64,000 nucleotides of DNA from Acanthaster planci (GCF_001949145.1 NW_019091628.1:148873-212872), one strand, 5' to 3'; shown: positions 1 through 12,600, counted from the stretch's first letter. Numbers and translations: made by a program. Notes: generated by a model not told the origin, from the letters alone.

Positions 1-182
1 CGGCGAACGTAGAGCTCCTGTCGGCTGACAACTCCAAAGACGACGGTGGTGACAGTCAGAGGGTTTTAGACGGAAGCAGCAAAAGTAAACGCGAAAGTAG
101 TCCGACGGGACAAACTCAATCGCAAGCGACTAAAATCGAGAATGTGGTTCAGAAAATCTTGAGCAAGGCAGTGCAGAGTTAG
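1..182 (+). CDS. C-terminal end of an unrecognised protein (5' part outside the window)
   Basis: An open frame enters from the left edge (first full codon at base 3) and runs 59 codons to a TAG at 180-182. The peptide is polar and rich in Ser, Lys, Asp and Gln, and ends in a short amphipathic stretch (IENVVQKILSKAVQS). The sequence around it looks more codon-like than the AT-rich DNA that follows at once, which is consistent with a terminal exon and then a 3' UTR. I do not recognise the family, and no domain is visible. The upstream splice acceptor is outside the window, so the call rests only on frame and composition. Confidence 0.45.
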   Translation, partial: ANVELLSADNSKDDGGDSQRVLDGSSKSKRESSPTGQTQSQATKIENVVQKILSKAVQS

Positions 183-1183
183 TTGCGGCCAATATTGCCC
201 TCGATTTTCCCACACCAAGAACTTTGTAATGTTTGCTTTTTGTTGCTCTGAGAAGATTTCTATACAGTGCATCAGTGCGTTTGCAGTGCCTTCTCGTAAA
301 AGGGTTCTTTGGAAAGTGTCTTGGTATCTTTTGCTATTGTAATTTGCGCAACTCAGATGTTTGAAATCATATTGTGTAATTTATCATTATTCATGGACTG
401 ATTTTTATATTTCGGTGACATTCCTTATTTATTGTTTAAGAAAAATTAACTGACATTATCAATTGTCTGTTCTTCTGAAATAATTCATTATTTATTTAAT
501 GAGTAATTCCCCGATAGTCTACGCAGAGACCAAAGAAAGGATCAGTGATTGACGTATAAATGGATCCAGTATTCCCAAATTGAATTGAAAATGATTATAT
601 ACACGCTAACATCAAGTTTGATATAACAAAGGTGAAAATATCCATAGTAATTTTAACCAGTTTGTTAATTATGATAGACAGGTATTCACAAGTGTAGACA
701 TTAATTTCAGATATAACAAACACTTATCTTTAGATAGACGCAGACTTGATGTAATTATGCAGCCGAAGGCAGAAAGGGGCTGATCGGTGCCTTCCTGAAA
801 GCATTTGAAACTTTTCAAAGATTGCGTTCCACTTGATTTCTTAAAATTTCCGATTATGTGGTTTTTTTTTATATATATAATCGATACAGTCAGTGTTTGA
901 GCAGCAGTACTATTCATCATTCGTTTAATGGATGACGCGGGATCATTTCCTTAACATATTGAACTCGCACGTCGAGGCACCGAGTCCGAGCTTGCATGTG
1001 CATTAGTTTTGATATAAGTTGTCCGTATGGCAGATTTTTTACAAGCAAATGTGATAACTTGATTGCTGTGGAGTCTTATTTATATACTTGCGGGTGTAAA
1101 GGAGCGTCAGTTCTTGCGCACTAACAAGAACTCCCGATTTCAACAATGTCCCAAAGTGCCGTTTCATTTGAACTGGTAAAATA

Positions 1184-1352
1184 CGGCCGTTTCACAACAG
1201 TGCGCCACCAAGAGTTTGCAATGCGTTGGCCAATCACAGTGCGCGAAAATTGCCGACCCAATGCACATTTAGAAAGGGTCGACAAATTTCGCCCGTTTTG
1301 ATTGGCCAACGTGTTGCAAACTCTTGGTGGCGCAATATTGTGAATCGCCCGT
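1184..1352. mobile_element. Fold-back (MITE-like) element, family A, copy 1
   Basis: Two arms of about 76 bases (1184-1259 and 1276-1352) are near-perfect inverted copies separated by about 16 bases. The arms share the cores GCGCCACCAAGAGTTTGCAA and GTTGGCCAATCA. There is no coding capacity. A second, longer copy with the same termini sits in an intron of the large gene at about 50078-50430, which supports a dispersed non-autonomous DNA transposon. Confidence 0.75.
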
Positions 1353-3182
1353 ATTGACAGTGCGCTATTAAGGGAGCAAAGTAGTGAATTCTGCGTTTGG
1401 TTTAATTGGTTTCATTTCGTCTTTTCGGTTTCATTCCCACCATAATATCGCGCACGTAATGAAAGTATACACAGAGCTCACCAACACCGTTTAGTGTTTC
1501 GCTATTTGTACATTTCAGACTTTGATGTTTTGTTGTTTACATATCTATGAACATCTGTGCTTCACATCAATTTCAGCGTTTCTCACATTTTGTGCTGGAA
1601 TAACGTCAATGGACGTCCTCATTGGTTGGAACTTTGTAGTGGAAACATGTACATGTGTGCACGTGTAGATTCCGTATGCTCGCTTGTTTAGAGCAAGAAA
1701 AAGGTATTTCCAGACTGTTGATTTGTTTTAGCATACAACCAAGTAAGATAAGTCAAGTATCACTTTAAGAACTCAGCTTTGTTAGCATTCCAAGCTTGTC
1801 TTTTTCCCTCATCAAAACAAAATACTCAGATGATTGCAGCTGAATAGCTTTTAAAAAACAAATCCAAGGCATGAATGTTGAACAACTGTGAATCTGTGCT
1901 GTTCCGACCAGGATTACATTGCATTTGGCAACTGCACACACCCACACTTTTTTTCATCACTGTACATTTTATGAAAAATATTAATGGTTGCATAATAGGG
2001 CTCAACAGCCGGGCTTTCTCATCGCCACAGATGGATCGGATCTGTACTCTGAAAAACCTTTCCAACAACATGTTCAAATAATTGTGACCATTTCGGCACT
2101 AGTTTACTTTCTCCTTCAATTTCCAATCTGATAATACATGCCTTAATCAGTGAAATATAATGCATATGCTTGACCTGCCGGTGTTAGCAACTGCATTTTC
2201 AAACTGTCTTGGAGGTTGAAATGATTCCATTGTGCCTAATATTTATTAAATTTCTCATCATTCAGAGTAATGGTTAGTTGTCTTTCCATGTCATATTTTT
2301 TGTCGTCACGCTAGCTAGATCACGGTGACGTCCGCAACTGCGTGGATGATGGGCAATGTGTCGACAGTTATTTACATGTATAATCGTGGCAGTTTATTGG
2401 ATCACGAACTAGCCATGCATAAAAATTAAGAATAACAGCATTACAAAATAAGACATGAAAACGGTCACGAACAGTGTAGTCGACGATCCCTCCAAATTTA
2501 GGGACGCCCCTGAACTGTCCAAGCACAAAACATAAAAAAGAAAACTACATGTACCTGTACATGTATAAATTTTAGGTTTTTTTATGGGAAGTCCAACATT
2601 GGAAGCTTCCATGATGCTGAAGACTAGTCTCCTCTCAAGACTGGCAAAACCATATTTTTTTCCCATGGGAATGTACATGTGTATCCCTAGATAGTTGTGT
2701 GATAAAAAACACGCAGACTAACTTTGGTTATGCAAGTTCGCCGCAAGTTCCAAACATGAGGGCGCTGTAAATGATTAAAACCACACCCCTTCGTATGGCA
2801 TGGATGGAATGTTGCCGTACATACAGCGACCTTGAAACTTAGACATAAAAATGGAGGACCGATTGGGCGGCGCATGTAAGCTGTACACCGGGCCTGATCT
2901 GCAAACAGAGAGGGTAGCGTCAACTTCTAACTTTGGAACCCAAAATGCAGTGTTCCCAGTATACGCACCAGTGCATGATACCTGCCATTTTGTTTCCACA
3001 ATTGCGACATCAATGACGTAACTCTAAGCGCCCGGTACACTGTGCTGCGGTGCCTTTTAAATGTAAAATCCTTTCGATTTGCCAAGGCCGATTCTTTTCC
3101 GACATTCCTCGGCTCAGTCTGTGGCGATGATCGATAGTCATGGAGAAACGGTCATTATATAACCTGGTTTCTGATTCAAATG

Positions 3183-3450
3183 TGTTCATGCATGGAGCGG
3201 GTTAGCGAAGCGGTCCTTTCCTCGCTTTGCACCAATGAGGCCCGGGTTTGAGTCCCGGCTTGGCCCAGGCTTTAAGTGCATTTGGTTTCCAGTCCATAGG
3301 CCTACTCGCTCTTGCAGGTTTTCTCCGGATACTCCGGTTTCCTCCGGATACTCCGGTTTCCTCCTGCCTCTAAAACTGGACCTTCTTCCTAACTCCGTAA
3401 TGTGATGCTGATTAATAGAGTATATGAATAAACGTACAGTTATTGGCCCA
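3183..3450 (+). mobile_element. tRNA-derived SINE
   Basis: The 5' part looks like a decayed tRNA: an A-box-like stretch (GGTTAGCGAAGCGGTC, from about 3199) and, about 40 bases on, a B-box-like stretch (GGGTTTGAGTCCCGG, 3244-3258). A non-tRNA body follows, with a duplicated CTCCGGATACTCCGGTTTC segment near 3320-3360. The body does not fold as a real tRNA, so this is a SINE and not a tRNA gene. The end is approximate. Confidence 0.65.
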
Positions 3451-4766
3451 AATAGCCCGAGTTGCTGAAAGCGCCATTTAAAAAAAAATGCGTTCATCAC
3501 AACTACATGTGGGCCTACAAGACACAGTCTTACAGCACAACACAAGACGTAAACATCGCCAATATTTTCATGAGCGCTGAATTTGCATGTGCAATTTTCG
3601 TTCCAAAATGTTCACACGTGTAAGAATTCCAAAAAGTATACCACTAGGAATCTTTCTCGACACGGCAATGCTGCATACGCGAACAAAGACAGGGAATTCC
3701 ACAAAATGAAACATTTCCTCAGCCTTTGGCGTCACTCAAGTAACTGACGTGCATTTATTTTTTTCCAAACAAGATTCCGATTCCGCAAACTCTGCAAGGC
3801 ATTTCTGAAATTTTGGGAGTTTAGCTGTTCCCCGAGGAGGCTACTTTTCTCTAAGAACAATCAAACTGGGAAAAAACATAAAGCACTGCACACAAAACGT
3901 CCCTCCTGATTAATTTTACCCTGCTTAGCAGAAGCATTAAGTTAAAGGTAGTGAAGTACGGAAAAAAATGTATTTTTATCATATCTGGATGACTATGAAT
4001 ATTTGTGAGAATTATAATGACTAAAAACAAAGTACAGAGCATAAATTCAGAGCATATCTCCCTTTAAAATAAGATCAAAATTGTTCAATGCTATCTCTCC
4101 ACATGACCATGTGTTTTCAACCTGGATTTCTCTTGTCAGCCAAGTTTTTTTTTACTTTTGTTAGTAAAATGCATACACATTGACTCCGACTTAGTACCAC
4201 TGCCACCGCAAATACCTTGAAAGGAAGTGAAAATGAGCTACAAAAATATACATAACTAAATCAGTACAAAATTCTTATCGGTCCAAAAATATCTCGTGAG
4301 ATTTAGTAAAGCTGCAAAGTCAAGCTCGTTATTTTAAGACGCTATAGAGGAATGTACATGAACTACAGCGCACATTCGTGACTGGCAGTGAACAAAATGA
4401 AGAGGGAGAGTGTAAAGGTGTCCCCAAAATTGAGGATGAATGGGTAGCGTAATCAATAGATTATTGCTCCAACAGCCCATGGCTCCAATTGTCATCAGCT
4501 GCCCTGTGACTTTGATAACTATGATGGCACTTCAGTGTCCAGTGATGAACGGCGATAAACACTAGATGACAGCAATTGAAATCTAAATATGAATAAAAAA
4601 TCAGGAAATACCAGTCTATTATTGTATCAAAACATTCTGAATTAGTCTACGGATGTTAGAAATAACTAACACACGATTAGCGCTAGATTCACAAGTGACG
4701 CCAAAGAGGTCCCATGCGTTTTCTTCCCTGGTCTTCATGATGACGTGGCCTCTGCTCGATCCACGT

Positions 4767-5066
4767 TTAGAGGCGATAGTGGCCCTCGCGATTGATAAGA
4801 AGGATCAGGAGCGCCCCGACGACAACTGATGGCACGATATTCTGTACGGGGTCCCCTAAGGCCAGGATGGTGTACAGGGCACCGATCATTAGGCACAGCA
4901 GTACCAGTGAGCTGCTGCGATGCCAGTGATAGTTCCCGAACGCCAGGAGAGCGCCGAATGTGATCTCGATGACACCGACGACCGTGCGGTACAGTTCGGC
5001 TGTCGGCTTGTAACCCGTGAAAGACTGGAATGGGAACACCAAGACGAACCTGTTGAAACTGGACAC
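4767..5066 (-). CDS. TMEM35B: TMEM35B-like exon 2 (terminal)
   Basis: The acceptor is CACACAG, just above 5066. 99 codons run to the stop at 4767-4769. The exon encodes the FPFQSFTGYKP loop and the three remaining hydrophobic segments. The frame joins exon 1 in phase 0. Confidence 0.85.
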   Translation of the reverse strand: MSSFNRFVLVFPFQSFTGYKPTAELYRTVVGVIEITFGALLAFGNYHWHRSSSLVLLCLMIGALYTILALGDPVQNIVPSVVVGALLILLINREGHYRL

Positions 5067-5795
5067 CTGTGTGCCAAAAAAATTGAAATGCAGCAGAAGT
5101 TTAGGATTACAGTGTTGATCAACACAAATTTTCATGAAGGTGTAGTTCCCGGTCTCATCTTCTTCTTGTTGATTTGATGGTCTCAGCTTCTTCTAGAGTC
5201 TGCATCATGTAAAAGAATTCCGACTAAAATGATGTGATGTACATTAAATTGTTATAGTATACCTCTCGAACTATGACAAACCATGGAGGAAGGACACACC
5301 CCATAGGTCTAGAATCTAGATTCCAATTAATGGACTAGTATTGGCAACACCTTTAATAGTAATACAGCCTGGTGTAACATGTAGGCTGAAATTACTGATA
5401 TAGGCCTACCGTTGCAACATTGTTCTGAAACATTATTCAATCATGGAGGTTGGAATTCCATAATCAATCAGACTCATGGTAATCATAAATAAAGGATGCT
5501 GTTGCTACAGCTCAGTTCAGATAATTTTGAATAATCCGGAAAAAAACACATATGGACGGGCGCCCTCTACGGCTCTAAAAATATATTACATGTCACACCA
5601 CTGGTAACACCAACCATGGAGGAATGCTCCAACCAATTTCTATACTTCAAAGTGTCCACAAATTGTTGTTTTGATAGCTGATAAGTTCCTCACCTGGGTG
5701 CTATACGCAGGCTGTATGGGCACGACTTTGGTAACGCCAAAAGCGAAGAACACTATGCCCAAACCAACCGACAAATAATAGATGGTGTTCGCCAT
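4767..5795 (-). CDS. TMEM35B: TMEM35B-like small membrane protein (gene span, 2 exons)
   Basis: The spliced product is 133 residues (exon 1 5795-5694, exon 2 5066-4767; the intron is in phase 0). The start is the ATG at 5795 (MANTIYYLSVGLG), which begins directly with a hydrophobic segment. Four hydrophobic stretches can be seen: residues ~5-24, ~64-77, ~86-100 and ~108-124. Key family-like stretches are VFPFQSFTGYKP, RTVVGVIEITFGALLAFG and LVLLCLMIGALYTILALGDP; the order and spacing match vertebrate TMEM35B, a relative of the acetylcholine-receptor chaperone TMEM35A/NACHO in the DoxX-like superfamily. The exact function of TMEM35B is not settled. A short basic tail (NREGHYRL) follows the last hydrophobic stretch. 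The gene is transcribed away from the LDLRAP1-like gene and probably shares its promoter. The length is close to the human protein (about 150 residues). Confidence 0.82.
5694..5795 (-). CDS. TMEM35B: TMEM35B-like exon 1
   Basis: The exon runs from the ATG at 5795 to codon 34 (ending AYSTQ), followed by a GTGAGG donor (bases 5693-5688). It carries the first hydrophobic segment and the lysine-containing turn FGVTKVVP, which corresponds to the GLAKL-type motif in relatives. Confidence 0.82.
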
Positions 5796-6606
5796 TGTTG
5801 CAAATTAGTCCAAATTTGAGGTTGTAGAGGGCGCTAATTCGAATGACTATCGTAAACCCAGTACAGGTTAGTGGACGTGACAGCACACAGCAAACCGGAG
5901 TCTGGGTACGGTGTCTCTTCGAAGAAAAAACATTAAGATTTTGTAATAAGGGGAACAACTTTTCAATTTCCGAATTACAAGTTTAAGTCATTTGCTCAAA
6001 ATGTCCTCTGCTTTCTCCCATTTTGTTTGTCCTTTTACCCTCCTCATGTGATGTAATAGAAAAAAATTAAATAGGCCATAGGTAAACCATTGTCTTATCG
6101 CTCCCCTAGGCCCTATTCAAACCCTGGCAAGAGGGCTAGGAATAGGATTGGGCTTGAATTTTGTAAAAATAATTAGTTTCTTCATTGTTTGTCTTTTTCT
6201 GGCTCTTCTGCAAAATGTTTAAACTCTTGCCGTTCTTTGAAGAAATATTATAATTAAAGTCGATAAAAATTATACTGCAGATGCACGCGCATGCACAGAA
6301 ATTTACGCAAATATGAATGGATGATGATAATGTACATATCATCAGACTACGTACGTGCTGCTCAGGCGGCGGTCGACCGCGGCGGCAGTACCAGTGAAAA
6401 AAGGCGCGCTTTTAGTTGGCCGTTGCAAACAGTCCCGCCCCCACACCCATATATGGTAACAACCAGTGAATGAAATTTACATATTAAAGGCAGACATTCC
6501 TCCGTCGCATTACGCATTACGCACGCACAATTTTTACTACAAGACATCGTCGACAATTTTTTCTGCCTGTCCACGTTGCCAATTCACATCAAATCCGCAG
6601 CATAAA
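5796..6606. promoter_or_regulatory. Probable bidirectional promoter between the TMEM35B-like and LDLRAP1-like genes
   Basis: The start codons of the two divergent genes are only 811 bases apart. The part nearer LDLRAP1 (6360-6450) is unusually GC-rich for the region. It has a CGGTCGACCG palindrome (about 6370-6379) and an Sp1-like CCCGCCCCC (about 6434). No TATA box is obvious for either gene. That this interval drives both genes is inferred from position and composition. Confidence 0.5.
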
Positions 6607-6643
6607 ATGATGAAAAATCGCTTTGGAAAGGGCAGACATCGAA
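6607..6643 (+). CDS. LDLRAP1: LDLRAP1-like exon 1
   Basis: The tiny first coding exon reads MMKNRFGKGRHR plus one base, then a GTAAGT donor at 6644. The split codon makes Lys with exon 2, giving GRHRK, the same string that precedes the PTB domain in human ARH. That match, the phase and the strong donor decide this start. An in-frame ATG farther upstream (6466) is less likely. Confidence 0.75.
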
Positions 6644-9600
6644 GTAAGTACATTGTGGATAACATTTGGTTAGAACTTGGAAACGGTTAATGTGTATTAG
6701 AAGAAAAACGAACGTTTGAATCCATTGTTTTGGTTTGTGTTTTGATACATCATGGACGTGTGTGAGTTCGTTGCGTTGATGCACATACATGTACTGTATA
6801 TGTACTGTAGTCTGTACTCTACAGTGTATTATGGGGCATCACTTGTACATGTACACAGCAACCGGCTTGCCAACCGGAACCGGCTTTTTTTTCTCACGTG
6901 GCAAAAATAATGCAATGCCGGCATATGTGGTCGACTAGATCGTGTACGTGTACTCTGTTCATTCCTACCTCCATGGTATGACACAGCGTTAGTGGCGTTC
7001 TTAATCTTAATGATGAAAGTTTCCATCGCACATAATATTTTGATAATGTTAAAAAAGTAGGCCTAGCAGGCCCAGTACTCTAGTAGTAGTAATAGTAACA
7101 GCTATGGAATGATTAAAATCAAATACCATGTTGGAACAAATAGTTCGGACCTAATTGTTTTTTTTCTGTCGCTGCCTGAAAGGCCAGCGATTTTGTCACA
7201 CGTTTCTTCGTACCCGTGCCGGCATGGTCAGGGCGTAACAATCAGCCTGTCATCGAAAATGTCGAACTTACTAGCTTACGAGGAAGCATTTCAGGTTTTT
7301 TTATTTGGAATATAGCAAAGTCACAGTGACTGCAGTTCCGCGCATTCTGACTCTTGATATAGTTTTCAGTTTTATGAGTTACAAGTAAACACTTCGTTTA
7401 TTTTTTACAAGATTTTCCCTTTGTAACCTGTATTTTACAAACTACATGTATCAATGATTCAACATGAATTATTGGATTCGCCTCTTCACACAGCACAGGA
7501 TCTGATCTGGGATTCATTCCAGCCACAAATAAGCAATTTGGGGATTTTTTTTTTCTTAAAAAGGGACTCTTATTCTTATAAGTCCCAGCCTGCAGCTTTT
7601 ATTGAAAGAAAATTTGATTTCCTTCATAATAAGTACAGGGATGATTATAATTTCATGTCACTACTCTTGTTAAAATATAAGCTGAAGAACTCTAAAAAAA
7701 ATTAAGTTTCCAAAATGGCATTCCATGTGTTATGCAAGTGAAAGAGGATATAACCACGGAGCTGCCCCCATGGTACAACTAAATGCAATGAGGTTTTAAA
7801 ACATCGCTAATTTCTTTTGTTTTCACAAGTTACTCACAGAAGAACCTGACAATCGTGTCAATATGGTTCTGCAACTTTGAGAAATTATTGGGATTTGTGT
7901 AATGAGAACTGTTTCAATAATAAATTGCCATGACTTTGATGCAAACTTCTGGACTACATTTGAAGTGTTCATTTACATGTATTTTAACCTACTGGTAACT
8001 GGACATATCATCTAATCCTGAATATTTCCACTTGCTTAGTTTTGGACTGTGCTTTTTGTGTACTTGTAGATGTCTAATGACCATAGATAAATGTACATGT
8101 GTATGCATATGTTGTCTTGTTCAAACTGGTTAAATTCTCAATATGAAAATTCAAACCCTAGTTGAAAACGTTCATTTACAATGTGCATGTTATACGTACC
8201 TCAATTTAATTTATATATTGGCATAAGACCGCTTTTAGACTTGGTTTGAAAAAGACAAGAATGACTACATGTACAATAAAACAGACTTCATTTCAGTTGT
8301 CCCATAAATTCCTTCAAGCCTTGTGTGTGAAGACTGTGCAGGCACATGTTTTCCCGTTGTTTGATATCGTAGATAATTATGTTATTTCTTTGAAAACTGC
8401 GCACAAGGGAGCAGCAGGTGAATTGTGGGCACAAAGAATAGGAGGAAACAGTGATGGCCATGTGGGCAAAACCACATGATTATGCGAGGAGTCTGGGCGG
8501 CATCACTTAGGAGCCAGTGGGCCATAGCCTCCCATTCAGCAGCCTCTGACTGTTATTCATTCAGCCCGTTCCCACTTGATCCACCAATTGACTACAGCCT
8601 GTAAACGGCCTCCTCACTGACCACAACATTAACATTACCATCACCACATAGGGGAATAAAGGATTGCACAGAGCTGAATCACCTCAGTGGTTGAAACTGT
8701 ACAACTGCTGTCCACAATTATTCTAATAGGCATTTTTGTGGTCTGCAGAAGGGATAGGTAGTTTGTACCAGCATAATCATCCAATTTCAGTGGAGAGTTT
8801 CTTCTTGAAATTCAGATCTTTTAAATTTGCTAACATTTACATGTCAGGCCGAGCAAAAAATAAATAAACAAATAAATAAATAAATAAATTGCTTTCTCTT
8901 TCTTTCCTGTTTCTGTTTTTTACATGTTTCTATTCTAATTTGAAGTCATTTTTATTTGTAGTTTACAGGTATGTAGATTTTGTTTTTGTCAATTCTGCTT
9001 TGTCAGAATTTTTTTATGATTTAATTGAAGAAAATGATATTGATCATGGATTAAGAACCTCATGCAAGTTTACCCAAAGCAATTTCATTTGTTGCTCACT
9101 TGACCAATAGGTAAACACAGTGACTACTCACAATGACAGAAATCTCTTTTGTTGAAAAGTTAGAATCCACCGCTGTGCAAGTGTATGATTACATGATGAA
9201 TGTGACTGCATATAATGGAGCTCTAATGCTGGCTGATATGGGACACAAAGCTGCTCCGTGTGGGTCTTTTTGGACTGGTTCCAAGATGCAATACAAGCTC
9301 TTACTAAATAATGTAAGCTGTCTGGCTGGCACCAGTCCAACAATCATTGCTCTGGCGCTCATACTTAACCTACCCCTATCTGTAATTCTATCATTCGTGG
9401 ATCATGTAGAGGGGGCCAATCTAACCTGCATAGCGGCTCCTGAAGGTCTCACCTAAACCTGATACAAACAGATACTCAAACATCCCAACAAACATACAAA
9501 ATTTGTAGAACTGTTCCTTCCTATTAACATAATTGATTCTCCTCAACAATGACATCAGTAGTGCTGCATTTGAATAAATTAAAATCTTAAATTAAAATTC

Positions 9601-12600
9601 AGTATTCCAACAAAATCTCTCCGTAATACAGAGGGGAAGTCACCAACTTAAAACAGCTCAAAATAAAAATGTGCGTTGATGTGACTTGGTCATCTAGAAA
9701 CTTGGGGAACATAGAGCTGTGAAATTGGTGTACACTTGTAGAGCCTACCCCATTTGATTCCTTGTTGAAAAGAAAGGTGGAGTTCCTAGTACCGATTTTG
9801 TTTGTTCATTTTTATCACCCAAAACTTTCACTGCTAATGTCGAGACAATTTCCAGATGATAAAAGTGCTTGCATCTGTATAACTATTCAGTTGTTCCTGG
9901 AAACAACATTTAGATTTTTTTAATTTCACAGAGTGTGACACGGAAACATACATGTAGCATGGGGTACACTGCATGGGTAACATTTTGAGTGGGAAAGCGC
10001 TTTCTGTGTTGTAACATGCTTCCTTTGGAACCTGACTGTGTGGTAAAAGATACTGTATATGTTTCCACCCCCCCCCAAAAACCAAACTTTTTTCTCTCAA
10101 CTGTTCTTAAGTTCACTGCATGTTCTTTCAAAACATGCTCTTGTCGAGATCCCAAAAATAAACTTTAAAAATGGTCCCAACCAAGTCATGCGATGGTCCC
10201 AACCAAGTCACGTGATGGTCCCAACCAAGTCACGTGATGGTCCCAACCAAGTCATGTGATGCCATAGTGAATGGTGAGGGATCAGAGGGTTGAAAAGGAC
10301 AAAATGTGCAACATGTTGTTAAAGTTGTGGGCAAAATGGAAAGACCGTCTTGACATGCATTAGGATTTTTCCCCAAAAATCTTAGTTTCACCTCAGTCTC
10401 CAGCGACCTCAAAGTTGCCCAACGTACATGTACTGTACATGTAATGTAACTCCAAGTTTGGAGCATATTGGCTTGGTTTTAAGAGTAAATATGTCAAATG
10501 AAACTGACTCTTGAGCTCAAGATGAAGTAGAAGAAAAAACTTGACACTTTGGAGAGGGCCCAGTTGGCACTGAAGTGACCAAAACTGAGCAAAAACCACC
10601 CCTGCTGTTGGTTATCCAACATCTTGTATGACATACATACACTGTCCTTGTGTTGTCACATTATAAAGTGATCAAGTACCGGTTATCGTATGCATAATTT
10701 GTAATGAGTAAAGATGGAATTTGTTAAGTACCTTCAAGAACGATCAAAATGCTTGCATGAAGTAAAACGGGGTGAAGGTTGGTGGAGACGACATGATGCT
10801 AGCATACTGTAAGATTTGAGTTTTCTTAAATTGGCTTGGTGCCATTTGTCCACATGCAGTTTGGAGTTAACATAGCGTGGAACAGCAAACACAGGTAAAT
10901 GATGAAACAGTGAATCAAGGCCGTTTTCCAATACTCAACTTCGGCTCCGTCTCAGGCTTCAACTGTTTTTAACTAGCTGACATTGAAGCTGTAAGCGCAG
11001 TAATTAGTTTGATAGTGCCACAGAACATCAAATAAGATGCAAGAAAGCCAGAAATTACAGCAATCCAATGTAATAATTCAAATGCTTCAGGCCCACGATC
11101 GGGGATTGGATTTGGGAACGAAGCCTGAGACGGAGCCCAAGTCGAGTATCGGGAAAACGGCCCAAGAGTGATGCAGTTTCAAGACCACGTGGGATTATAC
11201 GTAGACCGGCTTTGTGCTGTCAGGGAAAGTGCACTTGGCACCAGTTTTGATGTGTTTGTTTTGACGAAGGGACCATTTGTCAAGTTGTACTGGCACATGT
11301 TGGTGCACATGTGTTCTGCTTACATCCAGGGGGCAGGTGTAGGGGTCGAGGCATGACTCAAACTGGGACCTACATTCCTTGACCTTGTGACCTCAAGTGA
11401 CCGTGACAGATTTCCCCAGTCTTAATACCCTAACCAGACAGGGGGGGAAATATCTCATTAAAACAATGAGTTGTCGCCCCTTCCCTACTGGCACTGGCTG
11501 CTTCCATATTACTCAGAGATCCTGAGATGTCCTGTTTCAGACAACTCAACAAGTTCCTGATCATCGAGTTGCATCGTGTACGAATACATGTAGTTTTGGT
11601 TGCCCATCTTTGGCAGTAAGAAAGTCCTCGTGACAAACTTACCAGCAGAGCTGAGCATAACCTCCATCAAACACCCTGACAAACTTGGCCTTCGTCTCTT
11701 GTTTAGACTAGAGCTCATCAAGATTCTTCACGTTCCCCTCATGCCACATCTGCACATTTGACTCATTCCCTGGACTTCTTTTGATCTTATTTTGGAAGAC
11801 GCCATTGAAGCTTAGCTCAGTACTTTACTTGTTAAGGCAAGTTGTGTTGAAAACGGCCATGAGCGTTGAAGATTACTCCTCTAGTGATGCACTTCTAACA
11901 GCAGGTAAAGTTTATTTGTCAGCCCATGCACAGAAAGATAACCAGCAGCAGCCTGCACCATCATCTAAAATTGAATTTAGAATATTATATTAAGCTTCAG
12001 AAGAACTTAATGTATGTGATTCATTCTCAAAAATATTTTTCATTTTGAGAATGTTGGATAAAGTTCTTCATAGTTTCAACTAAACGTGAACGGGGAATTT
12101 TTGTGATCCTACACAAAATATTCCACTGTCTTTGTTTTTACTAGATGTTGCACTGGGAGGCATCCCCCCCCTTCCCGCCATAGCCAAACCAGCCAGTAAA
12201 TTTCTTGCCTGCATCCTATCAAAGTGCTCCAACCTCTTTGTTCGCCAGCCCTCTCTGCTTCTCCCTACATTTTTCTTCTTGTGGTTAGCCACAAGTCCAA
12301 GCCGGGGGATTATTGACCCCTTTGTTTCCTTTTTGAGACAAATCAATATTTGGTTTTTTTTCTTTACTGGTGCAGCTGTACTGCCAGCTGTGCCGTGGAC
12401 TTGTTTTCTTTATAACCACAGGAAGCGGTCTGTGACGTTACAACTTCAGTTAATCAGTGTTGTTATGAAGCCATTACTGATATGGATGTGGATTTTATGA
12501 TGTATGATCATACACTGATCTATATGTATTTCAGATTCAAAAAAGATTGTACGAAGTCTATCCACCCATACTAAAAACTTTGCATAGTACCCTTTGCAGT

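Larger units (their letters stand above)
183..4766. other. Non-coding stretch between the left-edge gene and the TMEM35B-like gene
   Basis: AT-rich DNA with no ORF longer than about 120 codons and none with recognisable protein character. It holds a fold-back element (1184-1352) and a tRNA-derived SINE (about 3183-3450). The left part is presumably 3' UTR of the left-edge gene. The right part, just below 4767, is presumably 3' UTR of the minus-strand TMEM35B-like gene. A candidate minus-strand AATAAA (TTTATT on plus) lies near 3755, but I cannot show it is used. Confidence 0.6.

Noticed and set aside
3183-3290. A functional tRNA gene
   Set aside because: A- and B-box-like words are present, but no acceptor stem or anticodon stem pairs, and a SINE body follows.
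9133-9456. A 107-codon plus-strand ORF starting MTEISFVEKLES
   Set aside because: It lies in LDLRAP1 intron 1, has no recognisable family, no splice-site support and AT-rich composition like its surroundings. A decayed retrocopy cannot be excluded.
12132-12500. A 122-codon hydrophobic ORF
   Set aside because: The hydrophobicity comes from T-rich DNA. There is no family match, and the upstream and downstream bases look the same.
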